A stretch of DNA of 64,000 nt from Microcebus murinus (taxonomy: Eukaryota > Chordata > Mammalia > Primates > Cheirogaleidae). Location of the stretch: NCBI RefSeq assembly GCF_040939455.1, contig NC_134109.1:37527501-37591500 (forward strand), read 5' to 3'. Within the stretch, counting starts at the first letter, position 1. Every line of letters begins with the position of its first letter. A program made the position numbers and the translations under genes. Below the pieces are notes generated by a model. That model ran no database searches, had not been told where the DNA came from, and saw nothing but the letters and a program-made list of their open reading frames with translations. Positions 13,371 through 23,974 of the stretch are shown one piece after another.

Positions 13371-13580
13371 CAAAGCAGTTAGGACTACGAATACAAGACC
13401 CATATACTGAGATCCAAATTACAGTTCTACCAGGTAGACAAGTTACTTATCTCTAATATAGGAACAACAGTACCAGTTTAATAGAGATCATTGTGAGGAT
13501 TAACTGAGTAACATGTAAAGTACATGGAACAGTATCTAGCCTGGATTAAGTGCTCAGAAAGTGTACATTTTACTGTTAAT
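13371..13580 (+). mobile_element. MIR SINE, sense
   Basis: The MIR core is readable in sense: 'acagttctaccaggtagacaagttacttatctctaatatagg' (middle region), then 'agagatcattgtgaggattaactgagtaacatgtaaagtac' and 'agtatctagcctggattaagtgctcagaaa' (3' region). It is immediately followed by a second MIR in the opposite orientation. Confidence 0.85.
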
Positions 13581-13792
13581 TAAATACTTACTTTGCACCT
13601 GTCATGGTTTTCAGTAATCTGCATCTTTATTTCAGTCGATATTTGCAAAGACCCTATGAGGTTTAGATGAGAAACAAGAATATAGAGATAAAGCATCTTT
13701 CCAAAGGTTTAAGTGTCTGAGTAAAGACTTGGGCATAGGCAGTTTCAGTCCTGAGTCCATACTTTTAACTGCATCACTTCTCCCTGCCAAGT
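13581..13792 (-). mobile_element. MIR SINE, antisense, abutting the sense MIR
   Basis: Antisense MIR pattern. It starts 'cacctgtcatggttttcagtaatctgc', followed by 'accctatgaggtttagatgagaaacaagaa' and 'aagtgtctgagtaaagacttgggcataggcagtttcagtcctgagtccatac'. The last part corresponds to the reverse of the MIR 5' core. It forms a tail-to-tail inverted pair with the preceding MIR. Confidence 0.8.
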
Positions 13793-14488
13793 ACCATGTT
13801 TTCCTAAGGAGAGTGTAGCTGCAAAATATGAAACAATTAATTCTTAAATATGTAATCATCATCAGTTATACTCTCATCAAAATAACAACTTGTATAGCTA
13901 TATTTCTGTTGGTTACATGGATACTTACTTTGCAAACAATTCTGCTTTTGATTAAATCCATACTTGTCTAAATTTAGGTAGAGTGTATAGGTTGTTATAT
14001 AAAAATTGAGGTGGTCAGTCTTTATATAAGGTAATTATTAAATATCTACATATAGCCTATGTTCTATAAAGCAGAGGCTCTGAAGTATTTGTCCCATTAG
14101 AAATAGTTTCTGACCAGAATGAATCAGGATAAAAGTTTTCCTAGACAATAGGGGACCTCAAATATCCCCTTAGCCACAGAAGTCAGAGGTCACATCCAAG
14201 AATGCCCCAGGGAAAAGTGAGCAGGGATGTTTCGAGGTCCAAATAGGAAGTAAAGTCAGAAGGTTAGGTGAATGAATAGAATGCTACTGGAATCCAGGAA
14301 AATATCCCACAAAACTGTTCAGAGGTGAATAAAGCAGCTGCAAAAGGAATTGAAAGGGGGAAAAACACTAGGAAATTAATGGCAGGGTCTAAATAACACT
14401 ACAGTAAGAACAACCCCCCAAACTCTGAACATGATGCCACATTCCAGCCAAAGGGTGAGCCTAAGGTCACAGTAAAAGCCATCACTAA
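13793..14488. other. Unassigned DNA
   Basis: No repeat, RNA gene or coding frame recognised in about 700 bases. Confidence 0.45.
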
Positions 14489-14956
14489 CTAGACTATCAC
14501 ATGGAATAAAGAGGCAAACAGGACCAGTGGTCCTGATGAGGCTGAGGTAGGCACAGAGTCAGCGTCTCTAATTCTACCTACCGAGGATCGCAGGGTAGAA
14601 ATATTAGGGGACAAGATTAAGGCATATGGGAAGCTTATGTCAACAAACTGGGAAATACTAAATGAAGCAATTATAGCAATATGTTGAATATATGAGTTAC
14701 TCCAAAGAATAAATATTGTGCTTTTTTTCAAAAATGTGTTTACTTCCAAGTAATTAACTTTAAAATGGTCTGTGCTTTTTATATTTATAAAAGACCTTTC
14801 GTACCACATCTTTGGTTTTTCCATCAGTGGCAAAACAAACATTTTGGGCTCTCCCGTGATGGCAATGGCTGCCGCCAAGTAAACTTTGGACTCTTTCCCA
14901 TTTAGTTCATTCAGCAATAATTGTGCAATGATATGAATATCTTGCATTTTGATCTC
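14489..14956 (-). other. Unidentified open frame of about 155 codons; possible pseudogene or exon remnant
   Basis: An open frame on the minus strand. It opens after a TAA at about 14960 and runs TSEIKMQDIHIIAQ, then NELNGKESKVYLAAAIAITG, then PKMFVLPLMEKPKMWYERSF. The first 75 codons have protein-like composition and retain CpGs (GGCGGCAGCC, ATCACGGG, GTACGAAA), which is unusual in this CpG-poor window. The remainder looks random. I do not recognise the protein and saw no repeat family in the segment. It may be a decayed retrocopy, an exon-like fragment or chance. No poly(A) tail was seen on either side. Confidence 0.25.
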
Positions 14957-15167
14957 ACTAGTTTATAAAATAAGTGGAAAATTAAAGTGTTTGATATGAG
15001 AAATTTAAACTTTAGAGATCATGACTTGTTTTATATGGAAAGATGGACATATAATTGGGTGTACTAGAAGTGGCAAAACTTCAGTTTCATTTGAAGATAC
15101 ACTAAAGATAGTAACAAAATTAAAAGGACATGTGCACAGAAGGAAGTAAAACTCAGTGGAAATCAAG

Positions 15168-15332
15168 CAGAGGGGAATGGGGAGGAGGGGATGGGTGAAA
15201 ACCTACCTAACAGGTACAGTGAACACTATCTGGGTGATGGACATACATATAACCCTGACTCAAGCATAACAAAATGATATATGTAACCAAAAAAACTTGT
15301 ACTCCCATAATATTTTGAAATAAGGGAAAAAA
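15168..15332 (+). mobile_element. Clade-specific L1 3' tail, sense
   Basis: A G-rich start (GGGGAATGGGGAGGAGGGG) leads into 'cctaacaggtacagtgaacactatctgggtgatggacatacat', then 'gtactcccataatattttgaaataag' and an A-rich end. This is the 3' UTR of the older strepsirrhine L1 type, without any ORF2. Confidence 0.85.
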
Positions 15333-15605
15333 GAACATGCATGCAGTACTAGAAATATTTCCTTAATGACTGTGTTTAAAAACACAGGTAAAAATAGGGA
15401 TTTTTCGTGTTGCAGGCATGTATCATTATCAGTCAGTCTCTACCCATCCCCAGCCTATGTCCCCTCCCCCAACAAACAACCGAGTTTACTTTCTCTTATG
15501 TGTGTCATCTCACCAACCTTTGTTGTTTCAGCTACCACCTGAAAGTGAATTTGTTAAAGTTTACTGTTGCTAAAGTCGCTGCTTTATTAAATTAGGCTAA
15601 AGTAC

Positions 15606-15998
15606 TGTAACAAGTCGATCCCAAAATGTAAGGTTCTAACACAATAGAGTTCATTTCTCATGTAATGGTCCAAGGTGAGTATTTCTGGTGAGTGGGTAGA
15701 TTTTTTCCATGTTAGAGATTCAAGAACTCAAGATTCTTCAAATTTGTGAGTTTAGGACCTTGGCACTATCTGCTCCCATCCCGCTGAAGGGCAAAGATAA
15801 CACAGGGAAGGCACAACCAGCTTTTGTAAAGCCTTGGTTCAGGAATGACACATGTTACTATTCACTTATATCCTATTGGTTAGGTCTAGTGTCATGGCCT
15901 CACCTTACTGGAAAAAGAAACTAGGAAATGTATTATAGTTAAATATCAAGGAAGAACTAGAAATGAATTTTTGGTGAACAGCAAGGAAATAGGTATCA
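15606..15998 (+). mobile_element. LTR33-like ERVL LTR, sense
   Basis: It starts TGTAACAAGTCGATCCC and carries 'aggttctaacacaatagagttcatttctcatgtaatggtcca'. The 3' half contains 'aagccttggttcaggaatgacacatgttacta', 'tatcctattggtta', 'gtcatggcctcacctta' and 'ttttggtgaacagc'. This ordered set matches the LTR33 family as I recall it. No internal retroviral sequence is attached, so it is a solo LTR. A 71-codon frame inside it is a chance frame. Confidence 0.6.
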
Positions 15999-16065
15999 TA
16001 TCATAGTTACATATTACTTAATTATAAAACATTATCTCTAGTTCATATAGCCAAATGTTAATTGA

Positions 16066-16765
16066 CGTATCCTTTAGAAGAGTCTCATTGGTACTTTAAA
16101 CCCAACATGTCCAAAACTAAACTAATTAGCTTACTACCTAAAATGTTGTTCTTGTTGTATATATTTACTATCTCAGCAAAAGACAGAAAATTGGGAGCTA
16201 TCTTGATTCCTCTCCTGCTCACCAGTCATACCCAAACATCTCGGCATCAATTCCATTAATACCTCTGCACCAATGCTGTGTTTATACATCAGCTGAATGA
16301 CTATTATTATCTGCTAATTTATTTTTCTAATTCCAGTTTTGACCTGTTTTTCCTGCCCTAGTCAGAATGATCTTTCTCAAATACCAAACTGATTATGCCA
16401 CATACAAGCTTAAAAGTCATTAATAGTTCCAGATTCCCCTCAGAATACAGTCCAGACTCCTTAGCAGGCCACCTAGTACCATAGGTGGCTTAATAATAAC
16501 TTAGTAAATAAATGAATGAAACTTCTTCAGAGTACTGCCTCTGACTTGCATGCTTTTGTAAGTTTACTCATGTATATTTCCACAACAGTCCCTACCTATT
16601 CTCCTAATGGTACTTATCACACTTGATTGACTTATTTGGGTTCCATACTTGGGCTTTAAGTTCCTTAAAAGCAGGGAGAGTATCATCTATTATTTCATTT
16701 ATATATTTAGCACTGTTCCTTATACCCAATAGGTTCTCAAGTATTGAGCATATGGATGAATAGAC
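16066..16765 (+). mobile_element. L2 LINE, 3' 700 bases, sense
   Basis: L2 landmarks are in order: 'aaacccaacatgtccaaaactaaact' (16098), 'gattcctctcctgctcacc' (16206), 'agaatgatctttctcaaataccaaactgattatgcc' (16364), 'ctcagaatacagtccagactccttagcaggcc' (16439), 'ttaagttccttaaaagcaggga' (16657), and 'ataggttctcaagtattgagcat' near the end. The terminal GATGAATAG is at 16753-16761. The copy is diverged and non-coding. Confidence 0.85.
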
Positions 16766-16769
16766 AGTT

Positions 16770-17524
16770 GTTTCTGCTAAGGAGCAAAAAGAAAATCTAG
16801 GATGTCATTTAGGGGATTTGTTTTGTTGAATATTGCTCACAGTTTATTTTTATCTCATTAAGTAGAGACTCTTATTAATTAGAAACATGAGGGACACCGA
16901 ATCTTAAGAGAAACGCTACCAAGCCAAGGAATTAAACTTTCCAGGGGTTGCAGATGGCTGAGAGTCATGTGTAAGCAGTTTTGTGTACAAGTAGTGTGAT
17001 GTAGACAAGGTATAAATGCTGGGAATAGCTGGATTGCAGGGCTGCTGCACACAGCTGGGCAGGTAGTACACGACACACTCCTAGAAAGAGTTTTTCACAT
17101 AGATAATGACATGTACAGTTCTACCTAGAACTGCGTAGTTTGTCAATTCTAATTGTGAAAAAATTCCATGGAGAAAATGAAATATTCTTAGTTGAAGTTA
17201 GGGATAAGAAATTTTGGGGAAAGAGAGATCTAGAGTATTTTGGGGAAGTCTCTCATGTACTGTGTAAAACTCTTATGGCAATCTTCAGGATACAGGAAAA
17301 TTCTGCAGTATTCTTCACAGCTTTCAGAGACAAACAAACATTTCTTTAAATGAGGCATGCTGACAAGGGCCCACGAGAGATCTGGATTTACGTGGGTTAT
17401 ATTTGTCTGGACAATTAATGATAAGCATTTGAATAACTGCTACACAGGTAGTTTCAGATATCAGATTGTTTTCTTCTTAAAACATTTCCAAATATCAGCT
17501 TATTGGAAAAATTACCTAAGACAC
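16770..17524. other. Unassigned DNA
   Basis: No confident repeat or gene. Three short plus- and minus-strand frames of 65-77 codons overlap here and lack gene-like features. Confidence 0.45.
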
Positions 17525-17880
17525 TTTGATCATCCATTTATCCATTCAGTAAACATATACTGGGTGACCAATATACATAAGGTAGTATAGCAGATACTTT
17601 GATGTATCAGATGGTAGACTAGAGATGGTTATATTACTAAAGAAGTTTAATAATCTAGTGGGGGAGATACATGTTTATAAATAACTGTATTATAATTTAG
17701 ATCAGGACACATACCATAAGGATGAATAAGCCAAGAGTTATGGGAATTCAACAGATGGAACGAAGTTCTGGCCATATTGAGGAGGTGTTATGAAGGAGAT
17801 AATATCTGAGATTTATCTTAATAAATGATGGAATTAGAGCAGGCAGAAATGGGAAAGAAATTCCACTTTGGGTGCCTGAC
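17525..17880 (-). mobile_element. L2 LINE 3' end, antisense
   Basis: It begins 'catttatccattcagtaaacatatactgggtgacc' (reverse of the L2 terminus). Next come 'taatctagtgggggagatac', the reverse of the L2 'ccactagactgtgag' block, and further degraded L2 sequence up to 'aattccactttgg'. Old and diverged. Confidence 0.65.
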
Positions 17881-18022
17881 TTATAGAGTTAGGTAACTTT
17901 TCACCAAAGAGAGTAGAAACCAGCCCACATTGGGATCTTAGTATCTGCTTTTATCACCAAAGATCAACTATTCCCTCATCAACCCCAAATTAATAACCAA
18001 TTGCTGAATGCTTCAAGCTATA

Positions 18023-18095
18023 GTGTGTGTGTGTGTGTGTATACAAACACACACACACATATATATATTTCAAATATATATATATTTGAAATTTA
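18023..18095. repeat. GT/AC then AT microsatellite with a perfect palindrome
   Basis: A (GT)n run at 18023-18040 is followed by a complementary (CA)n run at 18046-18058 and an (AT)n segment. Positions 18067-18092 form a 26-base perfect palindrome (arms ATTTCAAATATAT). The tract can fold into hairpins or a cruciform, and its length is likely variable. Confidence 0.9.
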
Positions 18096-18547
18096 GGCCT
18101 TGTTTTATCAGAGGAATGTTTAAGATAATGATTACCCAAGGCTTGGGGAACTGAAAGCAGAACTGAGTTTGTCCTGGATTAGTAATATAAAAATAAACAA
18201 AAGCTGTTCTAAAGAAAAGGAAAGCACAGGGAAAAATGCATTAAAGTATTTTTAGCTATTGTATCTTTAAATCATGTAACCAGAAGATGAAGGAAATAAA
18301 TCACAGGGTACCTATAGACAAGAAAAAATAAAGAAAATGAAAAATTTATTGATATAAAATAATTCTGCTGGCTTACAATTCCAACTGGAAAATAAGCACT
18401 TCAGCTGATGAAACCTTACATATTTTTAAATATAGAAAAGCATAAAGAGGCCTAGAAGTAAAATTTGTAACAGTGCTGAAAAGATTTTCATTTCAATGAA
18501 AAGGTAAATATATATACACAGAAACACTTAAATCTAAAAAGAGTTTA
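18096..18547. other. Unassigned AT-rich DNA
   Basis: No recognisable repeat, RNA gene or coding frame. Confidence 0.4.
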
Positions 18548-19022
18548 AAAGATATCTGCACTCAAATATTTATAGCAGCATAATTCACAATTGCAAATAT
18601 GTAGAAACAACCCAAGTGCCCATCAATACATGAGTGAATTAATAAATTGTGGTATAACATGGAGTTCTACTCACTCATAAAAAATATGGTGGACTACCTC
18701 TTGTATTATCCTGGATGGAACGAGAACCCATTCTTCTAAGTGAAGTATCACAAGAATGGAAAAACAAACACCACATGTACTCACTATTAAATTGGCACTA
18801 ATTGAGCAACACTAATGTGCACACATGGGAAGTAACATTCATAGGGTGTTGGGGAGGTAGGAGTGAGGAGGAGGAGATGGTTAAATCTACACTTAATGGG
18901 TACAGTGTGTGTTGTCTGGGGTATGGGCATGCTTGTAGCTCTAATCTGGGCAGGGCAAAGGCAATTTATGTAACCAAAGCATCTATACCCCTGTAATGCT
19001 CTGAAATAAAGTAAAAATAAAA
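18548..19022 (+). mobile_element. 5'-truncated L1: last part of ORF2 plus 3' UTR, sense
   Basis: It begins inside the ORF2 C-terminal region ('gatatctgcactcaaatatttatagcagcataattcac') and runs through the ORF2 end ('tgaagtatcacaagaatgg'). The 3' UTR of the older strepsirrhine L1 type follows, ending in 'atctatacccctgtaatgctctgaaataaag' and an A-rich tail. It is very similar to 45507-46262 and 56640-57215. Confidence 0.93.
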
Positions 19023-19558
19023 GAAAGACCCAAGAGAAGACTGAGTATAATGACAGAGTGCTATTTTACATTATTTACAAGAAAAACATTATCAGAGTGA
19101 AAAATATTGTGTGTTTTACAGAATATATGTGCATGTTGTTGGTCGACACTATTGAATTGCTCTGCATGAAACAGGGAATTGTGAGTTTAACATTTGAAAT
19201 AATCACCTTATGCATCCACTGGGGATTTTGGAAAGTATCCCTTGCCGATGTGGGGAGACTACTATATTCTGAGTGTAAGCAGTTGAAAAGAGGTCTTTTA
19301 TATGCTCTGTAAAGAAATCTCTCTTCAATCTCTGCCTGAGAAAATCAGAGTGATTGTAAAATAACATGCATACATAAGAGAGCAAAAGAAGGTAGCTAGA
19401 TATTTAGAGCCATTCTGAGTTTAGCTTGCTTTCTTTTTGAAATAAGCTTTGTTGAACTATGATTCACATAAATAAATGCACTCCCTTTCAGCATACAGTC
19501 AAGTGCCCCGTGTATTGTGAAGACTTCTGAGCAATTACTTTTAACCACTGTCTTAGTT
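19023..19558. other. Unassigned DNA, possibly with eroded L1M 3' sequence at its end
   Basis: Most of this is unrecognised. The segment 19440-19550 ('gttgaactatgattcacataaataaatgcactccctttcagca') faintly resembles an antisense L1M 3' UTR. No coding signal. Confidence 0.35.
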
Positions 19559-19912
19559 TGGGCTGCTATAGCAAAATATGATAGATGAGGTGGGTAGCTT
19601 ATAAACAACAAAAATTTGTCATAGTTCTGGAGGCTGGAAAACCCAAGATCAGGGTGCCAGCATGGTCATGTCCTGGCGAGGACTTGCTGCCTGGTTCTTA
19701 GACAGCTATCTTTTCACCGTAACCTGACATGGTAGAGGAGGGCAGGGGAACTCCTTGGGGCCTCTTTTTATAAGAGTGCTAATCCCATTCATAGTGGTAG
19801 AACACTCATTACCTAATCACCTCCCCAAAGTCCCACCCCCAAACACCATCACATTGGGCATTAGGTGTCAACATATAAGTTTGAGGAGACAAAATCATTC
19901 AGTCTGCAGCAA
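19559..19912 (-). mobile_element. MLT1-like MaLR LTR, antisense
   Basis: Ordered landmarks of the MaLR MLT1 LTR read backwards: 'tgtcttagtttgggctgctatagcaaaat' (LTR 3' end), 'tagttctggaggctggaaaacccaagatcagggtgccagcatggtc', 'tttttataagagtgctaatcccattcat', and 'cccacccccaaacaccatcacattgggcattaggtgtcaacatataa'. It ends 'cattcagtctgcagca' (LTR 5' end). Both ends are present, so this is a near-complete solo LTR. Confidence 0.8.
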
Positions 19913-20037
19913 CCGTGGATCATCTCCAGTTGGTTCCTCTAGGTTTATATTGACAGAAAGGCCATGGAGGGGAATTGGAATGCACTCAACACCTAACTCT
20001 TACGACTTCACATTTACTCTTTTATATCTTCCTATAA

Positions 20038-20192
20038 ATCATCTTGTGAAAGCAGCATTATTATTTCAGTTTTGAATATTAAAAAAAATAGTCTCAGAAT
20101 GCATGAATAATTTGTGTAAGGTTATCCAGATAGTAAGGGAGGGCAGGGCATGATTTGAATCTAGACCTGTCTGGCTTTAAGACCACTGCCTT
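20038..20192 (-). mobile_element. MIR SINE, antisense
   Basis: Antisense MIR core: 'attatttcagttttgaatattaaaaaaaatagtctcagaatgcatgaataatttgtgtaaggttatccagatagtaaggg', then 'catgatttgaatctagacctgtctggctttaagaccactgcc'. The latter is the reverse of the conserved MIR 5' core. Confidence 0.75.
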
Positions 20193-21844
20193 TTTGTTTA
20201 TGACATATTCTCCTCTGATGATGCCAAAGGCCACTACATCCACTCACAACCATTCTTGCCAGTTCTTAAAGGAGCCAAATTCTGAAAGGGCTTAAGCAGG
20301 GAGTGAAGATGGAACAGAAAGAATTCCTTGGTGAAGAGGCTCAAGAAAAGGGACTATAGAAGAATGGAACTGAGACGAGGGAGTGTGGTCCAGTTGAGAA
20401 GAAGCTACATTATGAGCGATGTGGCAGACCAGGCTTTGGGGAGGTAGCCTTCTTTCACTGGATTTAGTTGAGACAGAGCTGGGATTCCTGAGCCTACTAG
20501 TGATGCAGGAAGGAGTGAAATCTTCAAGGACTGTTTACATCTTGGGGAAGAACCCCCTCAGAAGTGAGGTGGAAATATTTTCAAGCCTTTAACATGCTGG
20601 TACTAAATAGATGACCACTCCAGAGTACCAAATGGACAAGCTGAATCCATTCTCCATAATCCATTACTCAGTCACCCTATGACTAGGGAAGATGAATTAC
20701 AGTAATGTGCAAAAGAAAATATTTAAATAATGTAAAACTCACAGACATTAAAATATAGAGGTTTGAATATATGCATTTTTAATGTGAATATCAGACTTAC
20801 GAAGTAAGTGCCTGCAAGTGAATTTGGATTCCTCTTCCCAGTTACATTTTATATTAAATATTAATAGTATAAAATATTTTAGCAGCTTTTCAACCAATTT
20901 TATATGTTATGGTGCTGTGGGCTAAATTAAGGACACAGTTACATGGGTAGTTATGTAATTAATAATAGAATGCTAAGAATTTGGATCAGGATAACTTGAT
21001 TTTATTCTACAATTTTCTAACATAAAATATAATGGGTTATCATGCATCAAAAATGGCACAGATAGTGCAAGCCCTTAGACGTATTCAGTTTCTAGGCTTT
21101 CTTCCAATTTTAAATTGAATGAAACCTTCAATTTTAGGTTTTTAATGAGGACAAGCATAATACAATTTTTGGTATCTTACTATTGAGGCACCAAACATTT
21201 TAGCTACTCCCTAAGTCAAGATAACTATTTATGTCTCCAATTTATTTTCAACCAATATTCCTGAAGTTTGCTTGTCGTCACCTGTCTAATATAATATGGA
21301 CTCTCAAAACATGCAGTTAATTTTAACATACTTATGTAATTATTTAATGTCACTTGAACTAGACAATAGCTTCATGAGGTCAGAAACCACATCTGTTCTA
21401 CAGAAAGAATTTTCCAGAGAAACATGCTGTATTGAAAGAATACCTTGAATAAGAAATTTGCATCTAAACTTTATCTGACTGTGAAACAACTTTCAAACCA
21501 GACAATCCAAACACTCCAACATTGCCCAAGGACTAAGAAACAAAATAGAATTTCAAAAGATTATAAAATTTGGCAAGAATGAAGAAAATAGAGAAATGAA
21601 ATATGGGTGGATCCTGTCCTTTTCAGAGGTGATATGAACATCCCTCACAGGTGTTATAGGTGTACTTCTAGAGACCAGCTAGAGCATAATGCTTGTCATT
21701 CCTAGCTGAGTGCTGCATCAGTGAGACCCTGTGGGCCACCTGTAGCTAAGGAGTCCGGAGAAGAAGCTAAACCTCTACTCGGAGTGAAATGTTTAGGGTG
21801 AGGTCCTTTCAGTACTTTGACACTTGAAAAATAACTTAATTTTG
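20193..21844. other. Unassigned DNA
   Basis: About 1.65 kb in which I see no recognisable transposon, RNA gene or coding frame. G+C is slightly higher at 20270-20600. Confidence 0.45.
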
Positions 21845-23582
21845 TTGAATCTACAGATTCAACACAATCACTCTCAAAATCCTAGCTGGATTTTTTGTTT
21901 TGTTTAGTTTGTTTGCAAAAATAGAGTAGCTGATACTAAAATTCATAAGAAACACAAGTGATCCAAGGTACTCAAAATAATCTTAAAAGAAAAAAGAACA
22001 CAGTTGGAAGATTTAACACTTTCCAATTTCACATTATTACAAAGTAATCAAGATAGGTTACTGGCATAAAGAGAGATATATAGATCAAAGGAAAAGAATT
22101 GGGAGTCCAGAAATAAACCCATATGTTTATGGTTATGTGGTTTTTGGCAAGGTTTTCAAGATAATAAAGGACAATCTCTTCAACAAATATGCTGGGACAT
22201 CTGACTATGCACATACATAAGAATGGATTTTGACCCCTACCTCATATCATACAAAAATTAACTCAAACTGGATAATTGTAAGAACAAACAACTATAAAAA
22301 TCCTAGAAGTAAATAGGAGCAAATCTGCTATTTACATGAATAGAAGATTTTATTGTTTTTCTTCTTCTGTTTTGTTGTTTATATGACAACAAAATTGACA
22401 ACAAAAGTGACAAGAGAAAAACAGATGAACTGTACTTCATTACCATTAAAACTTTTAGGTAACAAAGAAAATCATTAGGAAAGCAAAATGATAACTGGCA
22501 GAGTAGGAGAAAATATCTCACAAGGGAATTTTATCTAGAATACATAAAGAACTTTTACAACTCAGCAATATAATGACAAATAATCCAATTAGAAAATAGA
22601 CAACGGATTTGAAAAGGCATTTCTCCAAAGAGATATACAAATAATCAACACACACATAAAAAAGGTACTTAACTTCAATAATCATTAGGAAAATGCAAGT
22701 AAAACTACAGTGAGATACCATTTTATAGCCACTACGGTGGCTAAAATTTTAAAGAAGATAATATAACAAGTGTTGGCAAAAATGTAAAGAAATTAGAACC
22801 CCCAATATTGCCCTTGAGAGTATAAAATGGTGTAACTACTATGAAAAACAGTTTGGAATTTTCTCAAAATGCTAAATATAGAGTTGCCATATAACCTGGC
22901 AAGTCCACTACTGGGTATACACCCACAACATATAAAATCACATATCCATGAGAAGACTCGCTCTCAACAGCAACCTAGCTCAGCATGATCAGAATTTCCT
23001 ATTCCTGATCTACCAAAACCTCCTTAAAGAAAAGGGTGAATTTATCCAGGTGGATCAGAATAAAAGATGATTGTAAATTAAAAAAAATATATATATATAG
23101 CCATGCAAAAACTCATATGTGAATGTTTATATAAGTATTATTCATAATAGTCAAAGAGTGGCAACAAAATGGTCATTAAATGATGACCAGATAGATAAAA
23201 TGTGGTATAATTGTACATTAGAATAGTATTTAGCAATAAAAGGTACTGACACATGTCACAGCATGGATGAATCTTGAAAACATGTTAAGAGAAAGAAGAC
23301 AGTCACAAAGAAGCACACATATTGTGTAAAATGTCTAGAATAGGCATATCTATAGGGACAGAAAGCAGATTAGTAGTTGCCTGAGGCTGGAGTTGGAGGG
23401 ATGGGAAGGTAAAGGGAAACGAGGGCTGACTGCTAGTGTGCACAGGGTTCTTTATGGAGTGTTGAAAATGTTCTAAAGTTAGATTGTAGTGATGGCGTAC
23501 AACTCAGCATATTCTAAAACATTGTACTATATACTTTAAATGGGTTAAGTTTATGGTATATCAAATACATCTCAATAAAGTC
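21845..23582 (+). mobile_element. Old L1M LINE: ORF2 3' third plus 3' UTR, sense
   Basis: Degenerate L1 ORF2 in sense: 'tctacagattcaacacaatc' (21851), 'gtaatcaagataggttactggcataaagag' (22044), 'tactgggtatacacccacaacat' (22910), 'ataatagtcaaagagtggcaacaaaatg' (23144) and 'atggatgaatcttgaaaacatg' (23264). A typical L1M 3' UTR runs to 'tacatctcaataaag' (23582). Antisense frames of 61-72 codons over it are artefacts. A 150-base A-tailed insert (22951-23100) interrupts it. Confidence 0.88.
22951..23100 (+). pseudogene. Tiny retrocopy-like insert with poly(A) signal and A tail
   Basis: This 150-base segment interrupts L1M ORF2. It is flanked by CCATG on both sides (22946-22950 and 23101-23105), ends in an A-rich/AT tail at 23080-23100, and has AATAAA at 23059-23064 shortly before that tail. 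A plus-strand frame from 22951 reads RRLALNSN, then a stop-free stretch ending LLKEKGEFIQVDQNKR and TGA at 23068-23070. This is the layout of a strongly 5'-truncated processed mRNA copy. The parent gene is not recognised, and the frame may be partly coincidental. Confidence 0.5.
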
Positions 23583-23631
23583 CACTGAGATATAGGGATA
23601 TAGCTGAAATTGGTTGCAAATTTCTGTTAGG

Positions 23632-23815
23632 ATGTCAGTTACGATGTGAAATCATAGTGCCTAGGTTTTAATTATAGCTCTGCCATATACTAGCTTTGTG
23701 ATCTTAGGTACTTGGTTCCCTGTGCCTCAGGTTCCCATATCTCGATGTTGTATGAAAGATTAAGTGAACTAGTATAAGTAAAGCCCTTAGAACAGAGTGC
23801 AGCATAGATTTAGTG
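23632..23815 (+). mobile_element. MIR SINE, sense
   Basis: Sense MIR core: 'tttaattatagctctgccatatactagctttgtgatcttaggtactt', then 'tgtgcctcaggttccc', 'gttgtatgaaagattaagtgaac', and 'aagcccttagaacagagtgcagcatag' at the 3' end. Confidence 0.85.
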
Positions 23816-23974
23816 AAAAGAAATAATTATGATGCTACTTTTGCTGAAGAGATCATCTATAACCTCCATCAAATTCTCAAAAAAGTTTGTGATCTTTGTT
23901 ACTTACTGAAAGGAGATCATCACGAAGTTTTATTTGGCCATTTATAACTAAACTTAAGAAACAGAGTGCTCCTA

